From contig NZ_JASTLC010000001.1 in assembly GCF_030499575.1 (NCBI RefSeq), positions 4,054,001-4,118,000 of the forward strand: a DNA stretch of 64,000 bases, given 5' to 3'. The stretch comes from Streptomyces sp. DG2A-72 (GTDB taxonomy: Bacteria; Actinomycetota; Actinomycetes; Streptomycetales; Streptomycetaceae). A program made the translations under genes and the position numbers. Below, one piece after another: positions 25,358-35,265 of the stretch. Each line of letters starts with the position of its first letter. The stretch's first letter is position 1. The notes below the pieces were generated by a model, which made no database searches, had not been told where the DNA came from, and saw only the letters and a list, made by a program, of their open reading frames with translations.

Positions 25358-26272
25358 ATGTCACCCCGGCTCGACGCATCGCATACCCATACAGCGACGT
25401 CGACATCCCCCTCGGAACATCTGGATCCCATCGCGGACACGGACGTACCCCCGGAGCAGGACGACCTGCTCGCCGGTCTTCCGGACATCCCCCCGTACGA
25501 CGAGGTGGGGCCGGTGGACGCGCGGGCCCTGTCCAAGACCCTCTTCGAGCGGCTGGAGTCGCTGGAGGAAGGCACGCACGAATACTCGTACGTCCGTAAC
25601 ACGCTCGTCGAACTCAACCTCGCGCTGGTCAAGTTCGCCGCCTCCCGCTTTCGCTCCCGCAGCGAGCCGATGGAGGACATCATCCAGGTCGGCACCATCG
25701 GCCTGATCAAGGCGATCGACCGCTTCGAGCTGAGCCGCGGTGTGGAGTTCCCCACCTTCGCGATGCCGACCATCGTCGGCGAGATCAAGCGCTTCTTCCG
25801 CGACACCTCGTGGTCCGTGCGCGTACCGCGCCGACTGCAGGAACTCCGGCTCGACCTGGCCAAGGCCGGTGACGAGCTGGCCCAGAAGTTCGACCGCGCC
25901 CCCACGGTCGCGGAGCTGGCGGAGCGGCTCGGTCTGTCGAAGGACGAGGTCGTCGAGGGCATGGCGGCGTCCAACGCCTACACCGCCAGCTCGCTCGACG
26001 CCCAGCCGGAGGAGGACGACGCCGAGGGCGCGCTCGCGGACCGGATCGGCTACGAGGACCACGGGCTCGAAGGCATCGAGTATGTCGAGTCGTTGAAGCC
26101 GCTGATCGCCGAACTGCCGTCCAGAGACCGGAAGATCCTCTCGCTGCGCTTCGTCGCGGGCCTGACCCAGTCGGAGATCGGCGACGAGCTGGGGATCTCG
26201 CAGATGCATGTGTCACGGCTGCTGTCGCGGACGCTGGTGCGGCTGCGGAAGGGGCTGACGGTCGAGGAGTGA
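25358..26272 (+). CDS. sigI: SigB/SigF-group RNA polymerase sigma factor (SigI-like)
   Basis: 304 residues from ATG 25358, chosen because GGAGG lies 5 bases upstream; ATGs at 25334 and 25346 are also in frame. Region 2 has LVKFAASRFRSRSEPMEDIIQVGTIGLIKAI-type sequence (core helix DIIQVGTIGLIKA), region 3 VRVPRRLQELRLDL and region 4 LTQSEIGDELGISQMHVSR. Controlled by the adjacent kinase and STAS protein through partner switching. The symbol comes from synteny with the S. coelicolor sigI locus as I remember it; other SigB-group paralogues are similar, so treat the symbol as tentative. Confidence 0.85.
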   Translation: MSPRLDASHTHTATSTSPSEHLDPIADTDVPPEQDDLLAGLPDIPPYDEVGPVDARALSKTLFERLESLEEGTHEYSYVRNTLVELNLALVKFAASRFRSRSEPMEDIIQVGTIGLIKAIDRFELSRGVEFPTFAMPTIVGEIKRFFRDTSWSVRVPRRLQELRLDLAKAGDELAQKFDRAPTVAELAERLGLSKDEVVEGMAASNAYTASSLDAQPEEDDAEGALADRIGYEDHGLEGIEYVESLKPLIAELPSRDRKILSLRFVAGLTQSEIGDELGISQMHVSRLLSRTLVRLRKGLTVEE

Positions 26273-26293
26273 CCGAGTCGTAGACGTGAGAGC

Positions 26294-26320
26294 GCGGTCC
26301 GGCCAACTGGCCCGGGCCGC
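26294..26320 (+). terminator. Hairpin after the sigma factor gene
   Basis: GCGGTCCGGCC with GGCCCGGGCCGC: about 11 pairs with one wobble and one bulge, 4-base loop, 22 bases past the stop. Confidence 0.65.
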
Positions 26321-26323
26321 TTC

Positions 26324-26379
26324 TCATTTCGGTTGCTTCATTTCGGTTGCTTCATTTCGGTTGCTTCATTTCGGTTGCT
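26324..26379. repeat. Four perfect 14-bp tandem repeats
   Basis: TCATTTCGGTTGCT occurs at 26324, 26338, 26352 and 26366 without mismatch, just after the sigma terminator and 108 bases before the ricin-domain gene. AT-richer than its surroundings. Possible slippage array or multiple protein-binding site. Confidence 0.97.
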
Positions 26380-26487
26380 GATCTCGGTTACCCGGAGATA
26401 CAACTTTCCCCAAAGGTCTCCCTCCGTCACTATGGGCACCCCAAACTGGCCGGTACGTCAGGAGTGGGAGGCGAGGAGGGGCCAGGG

Positions 26488-27999
26488 ATGGCGCAGGGCG
26501 ACACAGGGAACGGCGTGCATTCCGGGGCATCCGACGCGCGGCTGACCGAACTGCTGCGCGCCGACACCCCGACCGCTTACCCGGCGCTGCAGGAACTGCG
26601 CGAACGCCACCGCCCTTCCGTCCTCGCCTACGCCCGCCTCTGCACGACCAGCGAGTCGACGGCCCGGCAACTCGCCGCCCAGGCCTTCACGCTCGCCGCC
26701 CGCGAGACGGCACGCGGCACCGACCCGAGCGTGCCCTGGCGGCACCGGCTCCTGCTGCTGGCCGGGCAGGTCGCCGCGTCGTGGGCCGGGGACGAGCGGG
26801 CGGCGGGGCTGGACGCGGGCCTGCTGCTGGTGCTGAACACGGCCGCGCCGGTCCCCTCGATGCTCCCGGCGTTCCAGACGCTCCCCTCCCGCACGCAGGG
26901 CCTGATCTGGTACGCGGTGGTGGAGCGCGAACCCGACGAGCGCACCGCCGCGCTGCTCGGCCTCACCCGCGCCGACGTGACATACGGCACGGCCCCCGCC
27001 CTCCAGCAACTCGCCCAGGCCTGTCTGCGCACCCGCCTCGCCGCCTCGGACGACCCGCGCTGCGCGGACTTCCGCCGCCTCATCGAGGAGGCGGTACGGC
27101 CGGACAGCCCACGCGACAGCGCCGATCTGCAGGCCCACATGGCCCACTGTCCGCACTGCACGGCCGCGTTCGAGGAACTGTCGGCGCTGCGTGACACCCC
27201 GCGCACGGCGCTGGCGGAGGGGCTGCTGCCGTGGGCGGGGACGGCGTACGTCCTCAGCGACACGAGCGAGCCGAGGAGCAACGGCCGTACGGCTGCGGGT
27301 ACTTGGCCCCAGTCCCGCCGCTTCGCGGTGGCCTCGGCGGTCCTGGGCGTGGCCCTGGTGCCGCTGTTGGTCTACTTGTTGTCGCCGGACGGGTCGTCGT
27401 CCGTGGGCGCGGCGGGCTCGGTCACCACACCGTCGAGTGCGCCGCCGGTGACGGTCACGGCGACGGTCCCGGTGAGCCCGTCTCCTTCCCCCTCGGTGAC
27501 CTCCAAGTCACCGTCCCCATCGCCCTCTTCTTCACCGAGTTCGAAGCCTTCGAAGCCGCCGAAGTCACCCTCGCCCTCACCGACGTATGAACCGCCGGGC
27601 GATGCGTACGCCCAGGTGGTGAACGCGGCGTCGGGGCTGTGCCTGGACATCCGCCACGGGGTGATGGAGATGGGCACGGATGTCATCACGGCGCCGTGCG
27701 GTGCGTCCCCTACGCAGCGGTGGCGGGTGGACACGGGACGGGGTGTCGTCCAGTCGTATGCCGACCCCGAGTACTGCCTGGACAGCCGGGGCGCCACCGA
27801 CAAGGGCGTGGGCATCTGGGAGTGCGTGTCGGTGGACGGGAGCAACGGGCAGAACCTGAAGTTCGCGGTGGGCGGTGACGGGGTGATCCGTCCGGCGATC
27901 GCGGTCGAGACGGCGGTGACGCCGGACGGGGGCGAGGGTGTGGGGCTGGTGGCGGTGAGCGGGGGTGCGGAGCAGCGGTGGCGGGCGGGGGCGCGGTGA
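26488..27999 (+). CDS. Sigma-like/zinc-finger-like membrane protein with extracellular ricin lectin domain
   Basis: 503 residues from ATG 26488 (GGAGGGG upstream). Order: helical N-terminal part resembling ECF sigma regions 2 and 4 (RPSVLAYARLCTTSESTARQ; ALLGLTRADVTYGTAPALQQ), a zinc-finger-like HMAHCPHCTAAFEEL near 215, one membrane helix near 285-305, a Ser/Pro/Lys linker of about 60 residues, and a C-terminal ricin beta-trefoil with QxW-like strands (TQRWRVD, EQRWRAG). A one-protein receptor that senses glycans outside and acts inside is inferred. Convergent with hutI with only 7 bases between. Confidence 0.82.
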   Translation: MAQGDTGNGVHSGASDARLTELLRADTPTAYPALQELRERHRPSVLAYARLCTTSESTARQLAAQAFTLAARETARGTDPSVPWRHRLLLLAGQVAASWAGDERAAGLDAGLLLVLNTAAPVPSMLPAFQTLPSRTQGLIWYAVVEREPDERTAALLGLTRADVTYGTAPALQQLAQACLRTRLAASDDPRCADFRRLIEEAVRPDSPRDSADLQAHMAHCPHCTAAFEELSALRDTPRTALAEGLLPWAGTAYVLSDTSEPRSNGRTAAGTWPQSRRFAVASAVLGVALVPLLVYLLSPDGSSSVGAAGSVTTPSSAPPVTVTATVPVSPSPSPSVTSKSPSPSPSSSPSSKPSKPPKSPSPSPTYEPPGDAYAQVVNAASGLCLDIRHGVMEMGTDVITAPCGASPTQRWRVDTGRGVVQSYADPEYCLDSRGATDKGVGIWECVSVDGSNGQNLKFAVGGDGVIRPAIAVETAVTPDGGEGVGLVAVSGGAEQRWRAGAR

Positions 28000-28006
28000 A
28001 CGGTTC

Positions 28007-29182
28007 TCAGACCAGCCGCTCGCCCCTGCGCCAGACGCCGGAGACCAGTGGGACGCCCGGCCGGTAGGCCAGGTGGACGTGGCTCGGGGCGTCGAGGAGG
28101 GTGAGGTCGGCCCGGGCGCCCGGGGTCAGGTGGCCGATGTCGTCGCGGCGGAGGGCTGCCGCGCCGCCTGCCGTGGCCGACCAGACCGCCTCGTCCGGTG
28201 TCATCCCCATGTCCCGTACCGCGAGGGCGATGCAGAAGGGGACGGAGGAGGTGAAGGACGAGCCCGGGTTGCAGTCGGTGGAGAGGGCGACGGTGACGCC
28301 CGCGTCCAGGAGGCGGCGGGCGTTCGGCCACTGGGCGCGGGTGGAGAACTCGGCGCCGGGGAGGAGCGTGGCGACGGTGGCGCTGCCTGCGAGGGCGTCG
28401 ACGTCCGCGTCCGTGAGGTGGGTGCAGTGGTCGGCGCTGGCGGCGTCGAGTTCGACCGCGAGTTGGACGCCGGGGCCGTAGGTGAGTTGGTTGGCGTGGA
28501 CGCGTGGGTGCAGGCCCTTCGCCTTGCCGGCCGTGAGGATCGTGCGGGCCTGGTCGCCGTCGAAGGCGCCCTTCTCGCAGAAGACGTCGATCCAACGGGC
28601 GTACGGAGCACAGGCGTCGAGCATCTCGCCGGTGACCAGGGCGACATACGCGGCCGGGTCGTCGGCGTGGTCCGGCGAGACGATGTGGGCGCCGAGGAAG
28701 GTGACCTCGTCCGTGTGCGCGGCGGCGATGCGCAGGGCGCGGGACTCGTCCTCGACGGTCAGGCCGTAACCCGACTTGGTCTCGAAGGTGGTGGTGCCCT
28801 GGCGGAGGGCCTCGTCGAGGTAACGGGTGAGGTTCGCCTCGAGTTCCGCGTCGCTCGCGGCACGGGTGGCGGCGACGGTCGTACGGATGCCGCCCGCGCT
28901 GTAGGACCGGCCGGACATCCGGGCGTTGAACTCGGCGGTCCGGTCGCCCGCGAAGACGAGGTGGGAGTGGGAGTCGACGAAGCCGGGGAGGACGGCCCGG
29001 CCGCCGGCGTCGACCCGATTGTCAGTGGCGGGTGCTTTGCTTGATTCACCGGTCCACGCGATGCGGTCGCCGTCGATGACGACGGCCGCGTCCTGGATCA
29101 GACCGAGGGGAGTTCTGTCACCGAGGGAGGGGTTGTTGGTGACCAGCGTGGCGATGTTGGTGATGGCGGTGCTGCTGCTCAT
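28007..29182 (-). CDS. hutI: Imidazolonepropionase
   Basis: 391 residues. Opens imidazolone-5-propionate to N-formimino-L-glutamate, third step of histidine breakdown. Amidohydrolase fold with metal-binding [12 protein letters not shown] near residue 72, [16 protein letters not shown] and [13 protein letters not shown] 29182, 32 bases after the end of the hutF frame. Last gene of the hutU-M20-hutF-hutI operon. Confidence 0.96.
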   Translation of the reverse strand: MSSSTAITNIATLVTNNPSLGDRTPLGLIQDAAVVIDGDRIAWTGESSKAPATDNRVDAGGRAVLPGFVDSHSHLVFAGDRTAEFNARMSGRSYSAGGIRTTVAATRAASDAELEANLTRYLDEALRQGTTTFETKSGYGLTVEDESRALRIAAAHTDEVTFLGAHIVSPDHADDPAAYVALVTGEMLDACAPYARWIDVFCEKGAFDGDQARTILTAGKAKGLHPRVHANQLTYGPGVQLAVELDAASADHCTHLTDADVDALAGSATVATLLPGAEFSTRAQWPNARRLLDAGVTVALSTDCNPGSSFTSSVPFCIALAVRDMGMTPDEAVWSATAGGAAALRRDDIGHLTPGARADLTLLDAPSHVHLAYRPGVPLVSGVWRRGERLV

Positions 29183-29214
29183 GGCGTCCTCGTGGGTGCT
29201 GGGGTCGGCGGCCG

Positions 29215-30575
29215 TCAGGCGCGGAGGGCATCGACTGCCTGCGCGAGAGCTTGCGGCACATCGGGTACGAGGGCGTGCGCCCCGTCTCGTACGACGTGCC
29301 GCCCGCCGACGATCGTGTGCCGTACGTCCGCTGCCGTCGCGGCGAATACGGCTGCCTCGGCGCCGAGCCTGGGCAGCGGCCCCGCTGTTCTGACCGAGTC
29401 GAGGGCGATCGTCGTGAGGTCGGCGAGAGCGCCCGTCTCGATGGTGCCCGCCTCCCCCAGCCGAGGGCTGCGTGACCGTCGGCGGAGGCGGCGCGCAGCA
29501 AAGCGGCGGCCGTCCAGTGACCGCGGGTGCGGGTGCGCAGCCGCTCGTTCAGCTCCATCGCGCGTGCCTCTTCGAGCAGGTCGATGACGGCATGGCTGTC
29601 GGAGCCGAGACAGAGCGGGGAGCCGGCCTTCTGCAGGGCGGCGGCGGGCCCGATGCCGTCGGCCAGGTCCCGCTCGGTGGTCGGGCACATGCAGGTGCCG
29701 GTGGTGCCGGCGCCGAGCAGCCGGATGTCCTCGTCGGTGAGGTGGGTGTTGTGCACGCCGGTGGTGCGTGGCCCGAGGACACCGTGCTCGGCGAGGAGCT
29801 GGGTGGGCGTGCACCCGTGGGCCTGACGGCAGGCGTCGTTCTCGGCGGTCTGCTCGGACAGGTGCACATGGAGCGGGGCCCGCCGCTCCTCCGCCCACCG
29901 CGCCACGGTCGCCAACTGGTCGGCGGGCACGGCCCGTACGGAGTGAATCGCCGCACCGATCCGCGCGTGATCCCGTTCCTTGAGAACTGAACAGCGTTCT
30001 GCCCAGGCGTCCGCGCTGCCGTCGGAGAAGCGGAGCTGGTGGGTGTTGGGCGGCTGTCCGAAGCCGGAGGAAAGGTAGGCGGTGTCGAGGAGGGTGATCC
30101 GGATGCCGGCGTCGGCGGCTGCCGCGATGAGGGCTTCGCCCATGGCGTTGGGGTCGGCGTAGGGGGTGCCGCCGGGGGCGTGGTGCACGTAGTGGAACTC
30201 ACCGACGGACGTGATGCCGGCGAGTGCCATCTCGGCGTACACGGCACGGGCCAGCGCGTGGTAACTGTCCGGGGTCAGCCGGTCGGCGAACGAGTACATG
30301 ACCTCGCGCCAGGTCCAGAAGGTGCCGGAGCCGACCTGGACGGTGCCGCGCAGGGCACGGTGGAAGGCGTGGCTGTGGGCGTTGGCGAGCCCGGGGAGGG
30401 TGAGTCCGCGCAGGATGTCGGCGCCGGGGGGCGGGGTGTCGATGCCCTGGCGGACGGCGGTGATCCGCCCGTCGGCGCCCGCGGCGGAGCCGCTGATGTT
30501 TACCGTGAGAGCGACGCCTGGCTCGACATGGGTGTCGAGCCAGGCGTGCTCCAGCCAGTAGGTCTTCGGTGTCAC
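29215..30575 (-). pseudogene. hutF: Formimidoylglutamate deiminase, frameshifted
   Basis: Converts formimino-glutamate to N-formyl-glutamate plus ammonia. GTG 30575 overlaps the upstream stop. Metal-binding NAHSHAFHRALRG, substrate motif HVHLSEQTAEND and LCLGSDSHA are intact to about residue 370 (GHAALGW). The rest, [20 protein letters not shown] through [13 protein letters not shown], lies in a second frame ending at 29215. One base appears missing in the five-C run 29454-29458 (plus strand). Read literally, translation runs on to 29118 into hutI with nonsense. Either a lost C-terminal strand domain or a base-call error; everything else is well preserved. Confidence 0.88.
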
Positions 30576-32023
30576 CTGCAGGCCAGCCCTTCCAGTACGT
30601 CGGCGAGTGCGGTCACCCCGGCCACGCAGTCGTCCTCTGCCGCGAACTCGGCCGGGGAGTGCGAGACGCCCGTGGGGTTGCGCACGAACAGCATGGCGGT
30701 CGGGATGGTCCCGGAGAGGATCCCGGCGTCGTGTCCCGCCCCGGTACCCAGCACGGGCACCTTCAAGTCGGTGTCCTTGCCGAGGATGCGGCCGAGTTCG
30801 TCGCGCAGGGCGTGGTCGAACTCGACGACGGGTGTGAAGGACTCCCGTACGACGTCGAGGTCGGTGCCGTGCGCGTCGGCGTACTCGCGGGCTGCCTTCT
30901 CGACGCCGCCGACCACGGCGTCCAGGCTTTCCTGGTCGGCGGCACGGGAGTCGAGCCAGCCACGCACCAACGAGGGAATCGCATTCACCCCGTTCGGCTC
31001 GACCACGATCTTGCCGAAGGTGGCGACAGCACCGGCGAGTTGAGCCTCCCTGCGGGCGGCAAGCACGGTCTCGGCGTACGACAGCATGGGGTCACGCCGG
31101 TCCACCAGCCGCGTGGTCCCGGCATGGTTGGCCTCACCCCGGAAGTCGAACCGCCACCGCCCGTGCGGCCAGATGGCACTGGCGATCCCGACCCGATCGC
31201 CGCTGAGGTCCAGTGCCCGCCCCTGCTCGACATGCAGCTCGACGAACGCGCCGATACGAGCGAGCCGCTCGGGGTCCGGCCCGATGGCCTCCGGGTCGTA
31301 CCCGGCGGCCTCCATGGCCCGCGGCAGCGTCACCCCGTCCCCATCGGTCAGCCGATGCGCCTGCTCGACGGTGAGCTGCCCGGCGGCCAGCCGGGACCCG
31401 ACACAGGCCAGCCCGAACCGCGCGCCCTCCTCATCGCCGAAGTTGACGATGGCGAGGGGCTTGGTGAACCGGGCGCCGCGCCGACGCAGTTCATCGAGCG
31501 CGGCGAAGGAGGACACGACCCCAAGAGGCCCGTCATAGGCCCCACCATCGGGCACCGAATCAAGATGCGACCCGGTGACGACGGCGTCCCCTGGGGCCGG
31601 GTCCCCGAGCCAGGCCCACTGGTTACCGTTGCGGTCGAGCTCATACGCCAGCCCACGTGCCTCAGCCTGCGCCCGAAACCACTCCCGACACTCGACATCA
31701 GCACCGGTCCAGGCAAAGCGCCGGTACCCGCGGGAGTCGGGATGACGGCCGACGGGCAGCAACTCCCGCCACATCTCCTGAAAGGAGCCGCCAGTCGACA
31801 CCGGCTGCGAGCCGCCAGCCCGCACAGGCTGCGAGCCCTCAAGCCGGCCGGACTGTCCGGCAGCCCCGCCAGGCTGTGGGCAGTCGTTCCGCAGGGCGAT
31901 GGGGGTCCCCCCGCTCGAACGAAGTTGAGAGTGGGGGAGGGTGGGCACAGCCGGACCCGCAGTCGGCGACGAGACATCCGCCCCCACCGAGGAGTTGCCG
32001 TGCTCGCGTTCACGCTGGTTCAC
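30572..32023 (-). CDS. M20-family amidohydrolase (AllC/hydantoinase-like) of the hut operon
   Basis: 483 residues. Zinc-dependent carbamoylase/allantoate-amidohydrolase type: [45 protein letters not shown] and VSHSPAEFA supply the metal and substrate residues. In the HutF route the next step is N-formyl-glutamate hydrolysis, and no HutG deformylase is present, so I infer this enzyme does it. GTG 32023 overlaps the hutU stop. About 80 residues of low-complexity N-terminus precede the real domain (from [10 protein letters not shown]) and include a dispersed repeat at 31899-31941. Confidence 0.82.
   Translation of the reverse strand: MNQREREHGNSSVGADVSSPTAGPAVPTLPHSQLRSSGGTPIALRNDCPQPGGAAGQSGRLEGSQPVRAGGSQPVSTGGSFQEMWRELLPVGRHPDSRGYRRFAWTGADVECREWFRAQAEARGLAYELDRNGNQWAWLGDPAPGDAVVTGSHLDSVPDGGAYDGPLGVVSSFAALDELRRRGARFTKPLAIVNFGDEEGARFGLACVGSRLAAGQLTVEQAHRLTDGDGVTLPRAMEAAGYDPEAIGPDPERLARIGAFVELHVEQGRALDLSGDRVGIASAIWPHGRWRFDFRGEANHAGTTRLVDRRDPMLSYAETVLAARREAQLAGAVATFGKIVVEPNGVNAIPSLVRGWLDSRAADQESLDAVVGGVEKAAREYADAHGTDLDVVRESFTPVVEFDHALRDELGRILGKDTDLKVPVLGTGAGHDAGILSGTIPTAMLFVRNPTGVSHSPAEFAAEDDCVAGVTALADVLEGLACR
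31899..31941. repeat. Dispersed 43-bp palindromic repeat, copy 1
   Basis: GATGGGGGTCCCCC then CGCTCGAACGAAG and GAGAGTGGGGGAGG. The same unit with a few changes occurs at 35417-35460. I recall this motif as frequent in Streptomyces intergenic DNA. Here it is read as protein ([13 protein letters not shown]) in the M20 gene. Confidence 0.8.
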
Positions 32024-33684
32024 GCGTCGTCACCTTCGCGCATAGGCACCCGTACACCGCGCTCGTCCGCGACCGACTCCGCGATGTCGTACCCGGCGTC
32101 CACATGCCGAATGACGCCCATGCCCGGGTCGTTGGTGAGGACGCGCCGGATCTTCTCGCCACCCAGCTTCGTACCGTCGGCAACCGTCACCTGCCCGGCA
32201 TGGATCGACCGCCCCATACCAACCCCGCCCCCATGGTGAATGGACACCCAGGACGCACCCGAAGCCACGTTCACCATCGCGTTCAACAACGGCCAGTCGG
32301 CAATCGCGTCGGAGCCGTCCAGCATCGCCTCGGTCTCCCGGTACGGAGACGCAACGGACCCGCAGTCGAGGTGATCCCGCCCGATCGCCAGCGGCGCGGC
32401 CAGCTCACCGCTCGCCACCATGTCGTTGAACCGCTCACCGGCCTTGTCCCGCTCGCCGTACCCGAGCCAGCAGATACGCGCGGGCAGCCCCTGGAAGTGG
32501 ACACGCTCACCGGCCATCTTGATCCAGCGGTGAAGGGACTCGTTCTCGGGGAAGAGGTCGAGGATCGCCTTGTCGGTCTTGGCGATGTCGGACGCCTCAC
32601 CGGACAGCGCGGCCCAGCGGAAGGGGCCCTTGCCCTCGCAGAAGAGGGGGCGGATGTAAGCGGGGACGAATCCGGGGAAGGCGAACGCCCGCTCGTACCC
32701 GGCGAGTTGGGCCTCGCCACGGATCGAGTTGCCGTAGTCGAAGACCTCCGCACCGGCGTCCATGAAGCCGACCATGGCCTCGACATGACGGGCCATGGAC
32801 TCACGCGCACGGGTCGTGAAACCGGCGGGGTCCTTCGCGGCGTAGGCCGCCATGTCGTCGAAGTCGACGCCGAGCGGCAGGTACGACAGCGGATCGTGCG
32901 CGGACGTCTGGTCCGTCACGATGTCGATGGGGGCGCTCTCGGCGAGCATCCGCGGCAGCAGCTCCGCCGCGTTGCCGAGCAGGCCGATGGAGAGCGGACG
33001 CCGGGCGTCACGGGCCTCGACGGCGAGCTGGAGGGCGTGCTCCAGGGAGTCGGCGCGTACGTCGAGATACCGGTGCTCGATCCGCCGCTCGATGGCGCGC
33101 GGGTCGCAGTCGATGCAGATCGCGACACCGTCGTTCATGGTCACGGCGAGCGGCTGGGCGCCACCCATGCCGCCGAGCCCGGCAGTGAGCGTGATCGTCC
33201 CCGCCAGCGTCCCGCCGAACTTCTTCGCGGCGACGGCGGCGAAGGTCTCGTAGGTGCCCTGGAGGATCCCCTGCGTGCCGATGTAGATCCAGGAGCCGGC
33301 GGTCATCTGGCCGTACATGGTCAGCCCCAGCTGCTCCAGGCGCCGGAACTCCTCCCAGTTCGCCCAGTCGCCGACGAGGTTGGAGTTGGCGATGAGGACG
33401 CGCGGGGCCCACTCGTGGGTCTGCATGACGCCGACGGGGCGGCCGGACTGGACGAGCATGGTCTCGTCCTGCTTGAGGGACTTGAGCGTCCGCACCATCG
33501 CGTCGAAGGAGCGCCAGTCGCGGGCGGCCTTGCCGGTGCCGCCGTAGACGACGAGCTTGTCGGGGTGCTCGGCGACCTCGGGGTCGAGGTTGTTCTGCAG
33601 CATCCGCAGGGCGGCTTCCTGCTGCCATCCCAGGGCACTCAGTTCCGTACCGCGCGGGGCTCGTACGGGGCGGGGTCCTGACAT
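32020..33684 (-). CDS. hutU: Urocanate hydratase
   Basis: 554 residues. NAD-dependent hydration of urocanate to imidazolone propionate. Typical urocanase sequence: [20 protein letters not shown] at the start, the Rossmann glycine stretch [12 protein letters not shown], the active-site Cys region [15 protein letters not shown] and [17 protein letters not shown] near the end. Family length is normal. First gene of the hut operon, divergent from the PLP decarboxylase; its stop overlaps the M20 start. Confidence 0.97.
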   Translation of the reverse strand: MSGPRPVRAPRGTELSALGWQQEAALRMLQNNLDPEVAEHPDKLVVYGGTGKAARDWRSFDAMVRTLKSLKQDETMLVQSGRPVGVMQTHEWAPRVLIANSNLVGDWANWEEFRRLEQLGLTMYGQMTAGSWIYIGTQGILQGTYETFAAVAAKKFGGTLAGTITLTAGLGGMGGAQPLAVTMNDGVAICIDCDPRAIERRIEHRYLDVRADSLEHALQLAVEARDARRPLSIGLLGNAAELLPRMLAESAPIDIVTDQTSAHDPLSYLPLGVDFDDMAAYAAKDPAGFTTRARESMARHVEAMVGFMDAGAEVFDYGNSIRGEAQLAGYERAFAFPGFVPAYIRPLFCEGKGPFRWAALSGEASDIAKTDKAILDLFPENESLHRWIKMAGERVHFQGLPARICWLGYGERDKAGERFNDMVASGELAAPLAIGRDHLDCGSVASPYRETEAMLDGSDAIADWPLLNAMVNVASGASWVSIHHGGGVGMGRSIHAGQVTVADGTKLGGEKIRRVLTNDPGMGVIRHVDAGYDIAESVADERGVRVPMREGDDA

Positions 33685-33733
33685 GGTCTGCCTCCTAGCG
33701 GGTGTACTGCGGACTGTTGCTGTCGTTATTCAC

Positions 33734-33762
33734 ATCCTGGCTTCATGAATAGAACTAGTCAA
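33734..33762 (-). promoter_or_regulatory. hutU: Candidate hut operon promoter
   Basis: On the minus strand TTGACT, 17 bases, CAGGAT: close to the Streptomyces vegetative consensus TTGACN-N17-TAGGAT. The -10 lies 50 bases upstream of hutU. Confidence 0.55.
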
Positions 33763-33843
33763 TACATGGTTGCCTCGGCGCGGGTAGGTCACCGATGTTT
33801 GGCTGGATACAGGGGCACAGACATCGACACGACGGGGGATGCC

Positions 33844-35223
33844 GTGAACAACGTCAACGACCACCAGGAGAGCGGCCTCGACAGGACCACACGCCGCGAC
33901 GAGGCGGTCCGCGCGGCCGTGGAGCAGGGGCTGCTCGGCCCGGACGCTCCCATCGTCGGGCTTCTCGACGTCACCGGCATCCGTGAGTCGGCGGCCGAGC
34001 TGCGGGCCGCGTTCGACGCGGTCGTGGCGCCGGGGACGCCGGTGCTGCACGCCTTCGCGGTGAAGGCGACCCCTCTGGTGCCGGTGCTGCGGCTGCTGCG
34101 GGACGAGGGGATCGGCGCGGAAGTCGCGAGCCCGGGGGAGCTGGCGCTTGCGCGGGCGGCGGGGCTGTCGCCGGACCGGACGGTGCTGGACTCGCCCGCG
34201 AAGACCCCGGCCGAGCTGCGCGAGGCGCTGGCGCTGGGGATCGCCGTCAACGCGGACAATCCGCAGGAGCTGGACCGTATCGACGGGCTGATGAAGTCCG
34301 CGATCAGCCGCTCGCCCCTGGGGATCCGGGTGAATCCGCAGGTCGGCGGAGGTTCCATCGAGGCGACCTCCACGGCGACGGCGACCTCGAAGTTCGGGGT
34401 GGCGCTGCGGGACGAGGGGGCGCGGGAGTGGGTCGTACGGGCGTATGCCGTGCGCCCGTGGCTGACGCGGCTGCATGCGCACACCGGGTCGCAGGGCATC
34501 CCGCTGTCGCTGATGGCGCGGGGCACCGCGGAGACGTTCGCACTCGCCGAGGAGATCAACCGGCGGATCGGGCGGCCACAGATCGACACGATCGACATCG
34601 GCGGCGGGCTGCCGGTGAACTTCGCCTCGGACGCGACGACGCCGACGTACGCGCAGTACGCGCGGGCACTGCGGGAGGAGGTGCCGGGGCTGTTCGACGG
34701 GCGGTACGGGCTGGTGACCGAGTTCGGGCGGTCGTTGCTGGCCAAGCACGGGACGGTGGTGGCGCGGGTCGAGTACGCCAAGAGCGCGGGCGGGCGGCCG
34801 GTGGCGGTCACGCACGCGGGCGTGCAGGTGGCAGCGCGGACGGTGTATGTGCCGGAGTCGTGGCCGCTCAGGATCGCGGCATACGACGGGAAGGGGCGGC
34901 CCAAGGAGGGGCCCGAGGTGGTGCAGGACGTGGCCGGTCCGGCGTGCTTCTCGGGTGATCTGCTCGCCGAGGGGCGTGCGCTGCCCCTGCTGGAGCAGGG
35001 CGACTACGCGGCGGCGCTGGACACGGGCGCGTACTACTTCGCGCACCACTACGCGTACAACTCCCTTGCCCGGCCCGGGATTTACGGCTTCGCGCCGGAC
35101 GGCTCCGGGGGTGTCGCCTTCGCGACGGTGCGGGAGCCGCAGAGCCTCGAAGAGATCGTGGCCGAATCAGGAGGGGCGCACGCGTCCGCTCTCACCACCC
35201 TTCGCACGCCCGGGCGCCCTTGA
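33844..35223 (+). CDS. Fold-type III PLP decarboxylase (LysA-like)
   Basis: 459 residues from GTG 33844 (GGGGGA upstream). Barrel domain with PLP-lysine motif AFAVKATPLVPVL, IGAEVASPGELALA, HTGSQG, the phosphate-binding glycines DIGGGLP and EFGRSLLAKHG; the C-terminal domain carries GPACFSGDLLA (second-subunit Cys) and HHYAYNSLARPG. This is the diaminopimelate/ornithine/arginine decarboxylase group. The sequence does not fix the substrate; a second lysA is likely elsewhere. Divergent from hutU. Confidence 0.85.
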   Translation: MNNVNDHQESGLDRTTRRDEAVRAAVEQGLLGPDAPIVGLLDVTGIRESAAELRAAFDAVVAPGTPVLHAFAVKATPLVPVLRLLRDEGIGAEVASPGELALARAAGLSPDRTVLDSPAKTPAELREALALGIAVNADNPQELDRIDGLMKSAISRSPLGIRVNPQVGGGSIEATSTATATSKFGVALRDEGAREWVVRAYAVRPWLTRLHAHTGSQGIPLSLMARGTAETFALAEEINRRIGRPQIDTIDIGGGLPVNFASDATTPTYAQYARALREEVPGLFDGRYGLVTEFGRSLLAKHGTVVARVEYAKSAGGRPVAVTHAGVQVAARTVYVPESWPLRIAAYDGKGRPKEGPEVVQDVAGPACFSGDLLAEGRALPLLEQGDYAAALDTGAYYFAHHYAYNSLARPGIYGFAPDGSGGVAFATVREPQSLEEIVAESGGAHASALTTLRTPGRP

Positions 35224-35265
35224 GTGGCTGCCGCTCCCGACATCGCCTTGGTCAACACCCGGGCG

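Noticed and set aside
30569..33681. Long plus-strand frames over the hut genes
   Set aside because: Antisense to hutU and the M20 gene, no recognisable motif.
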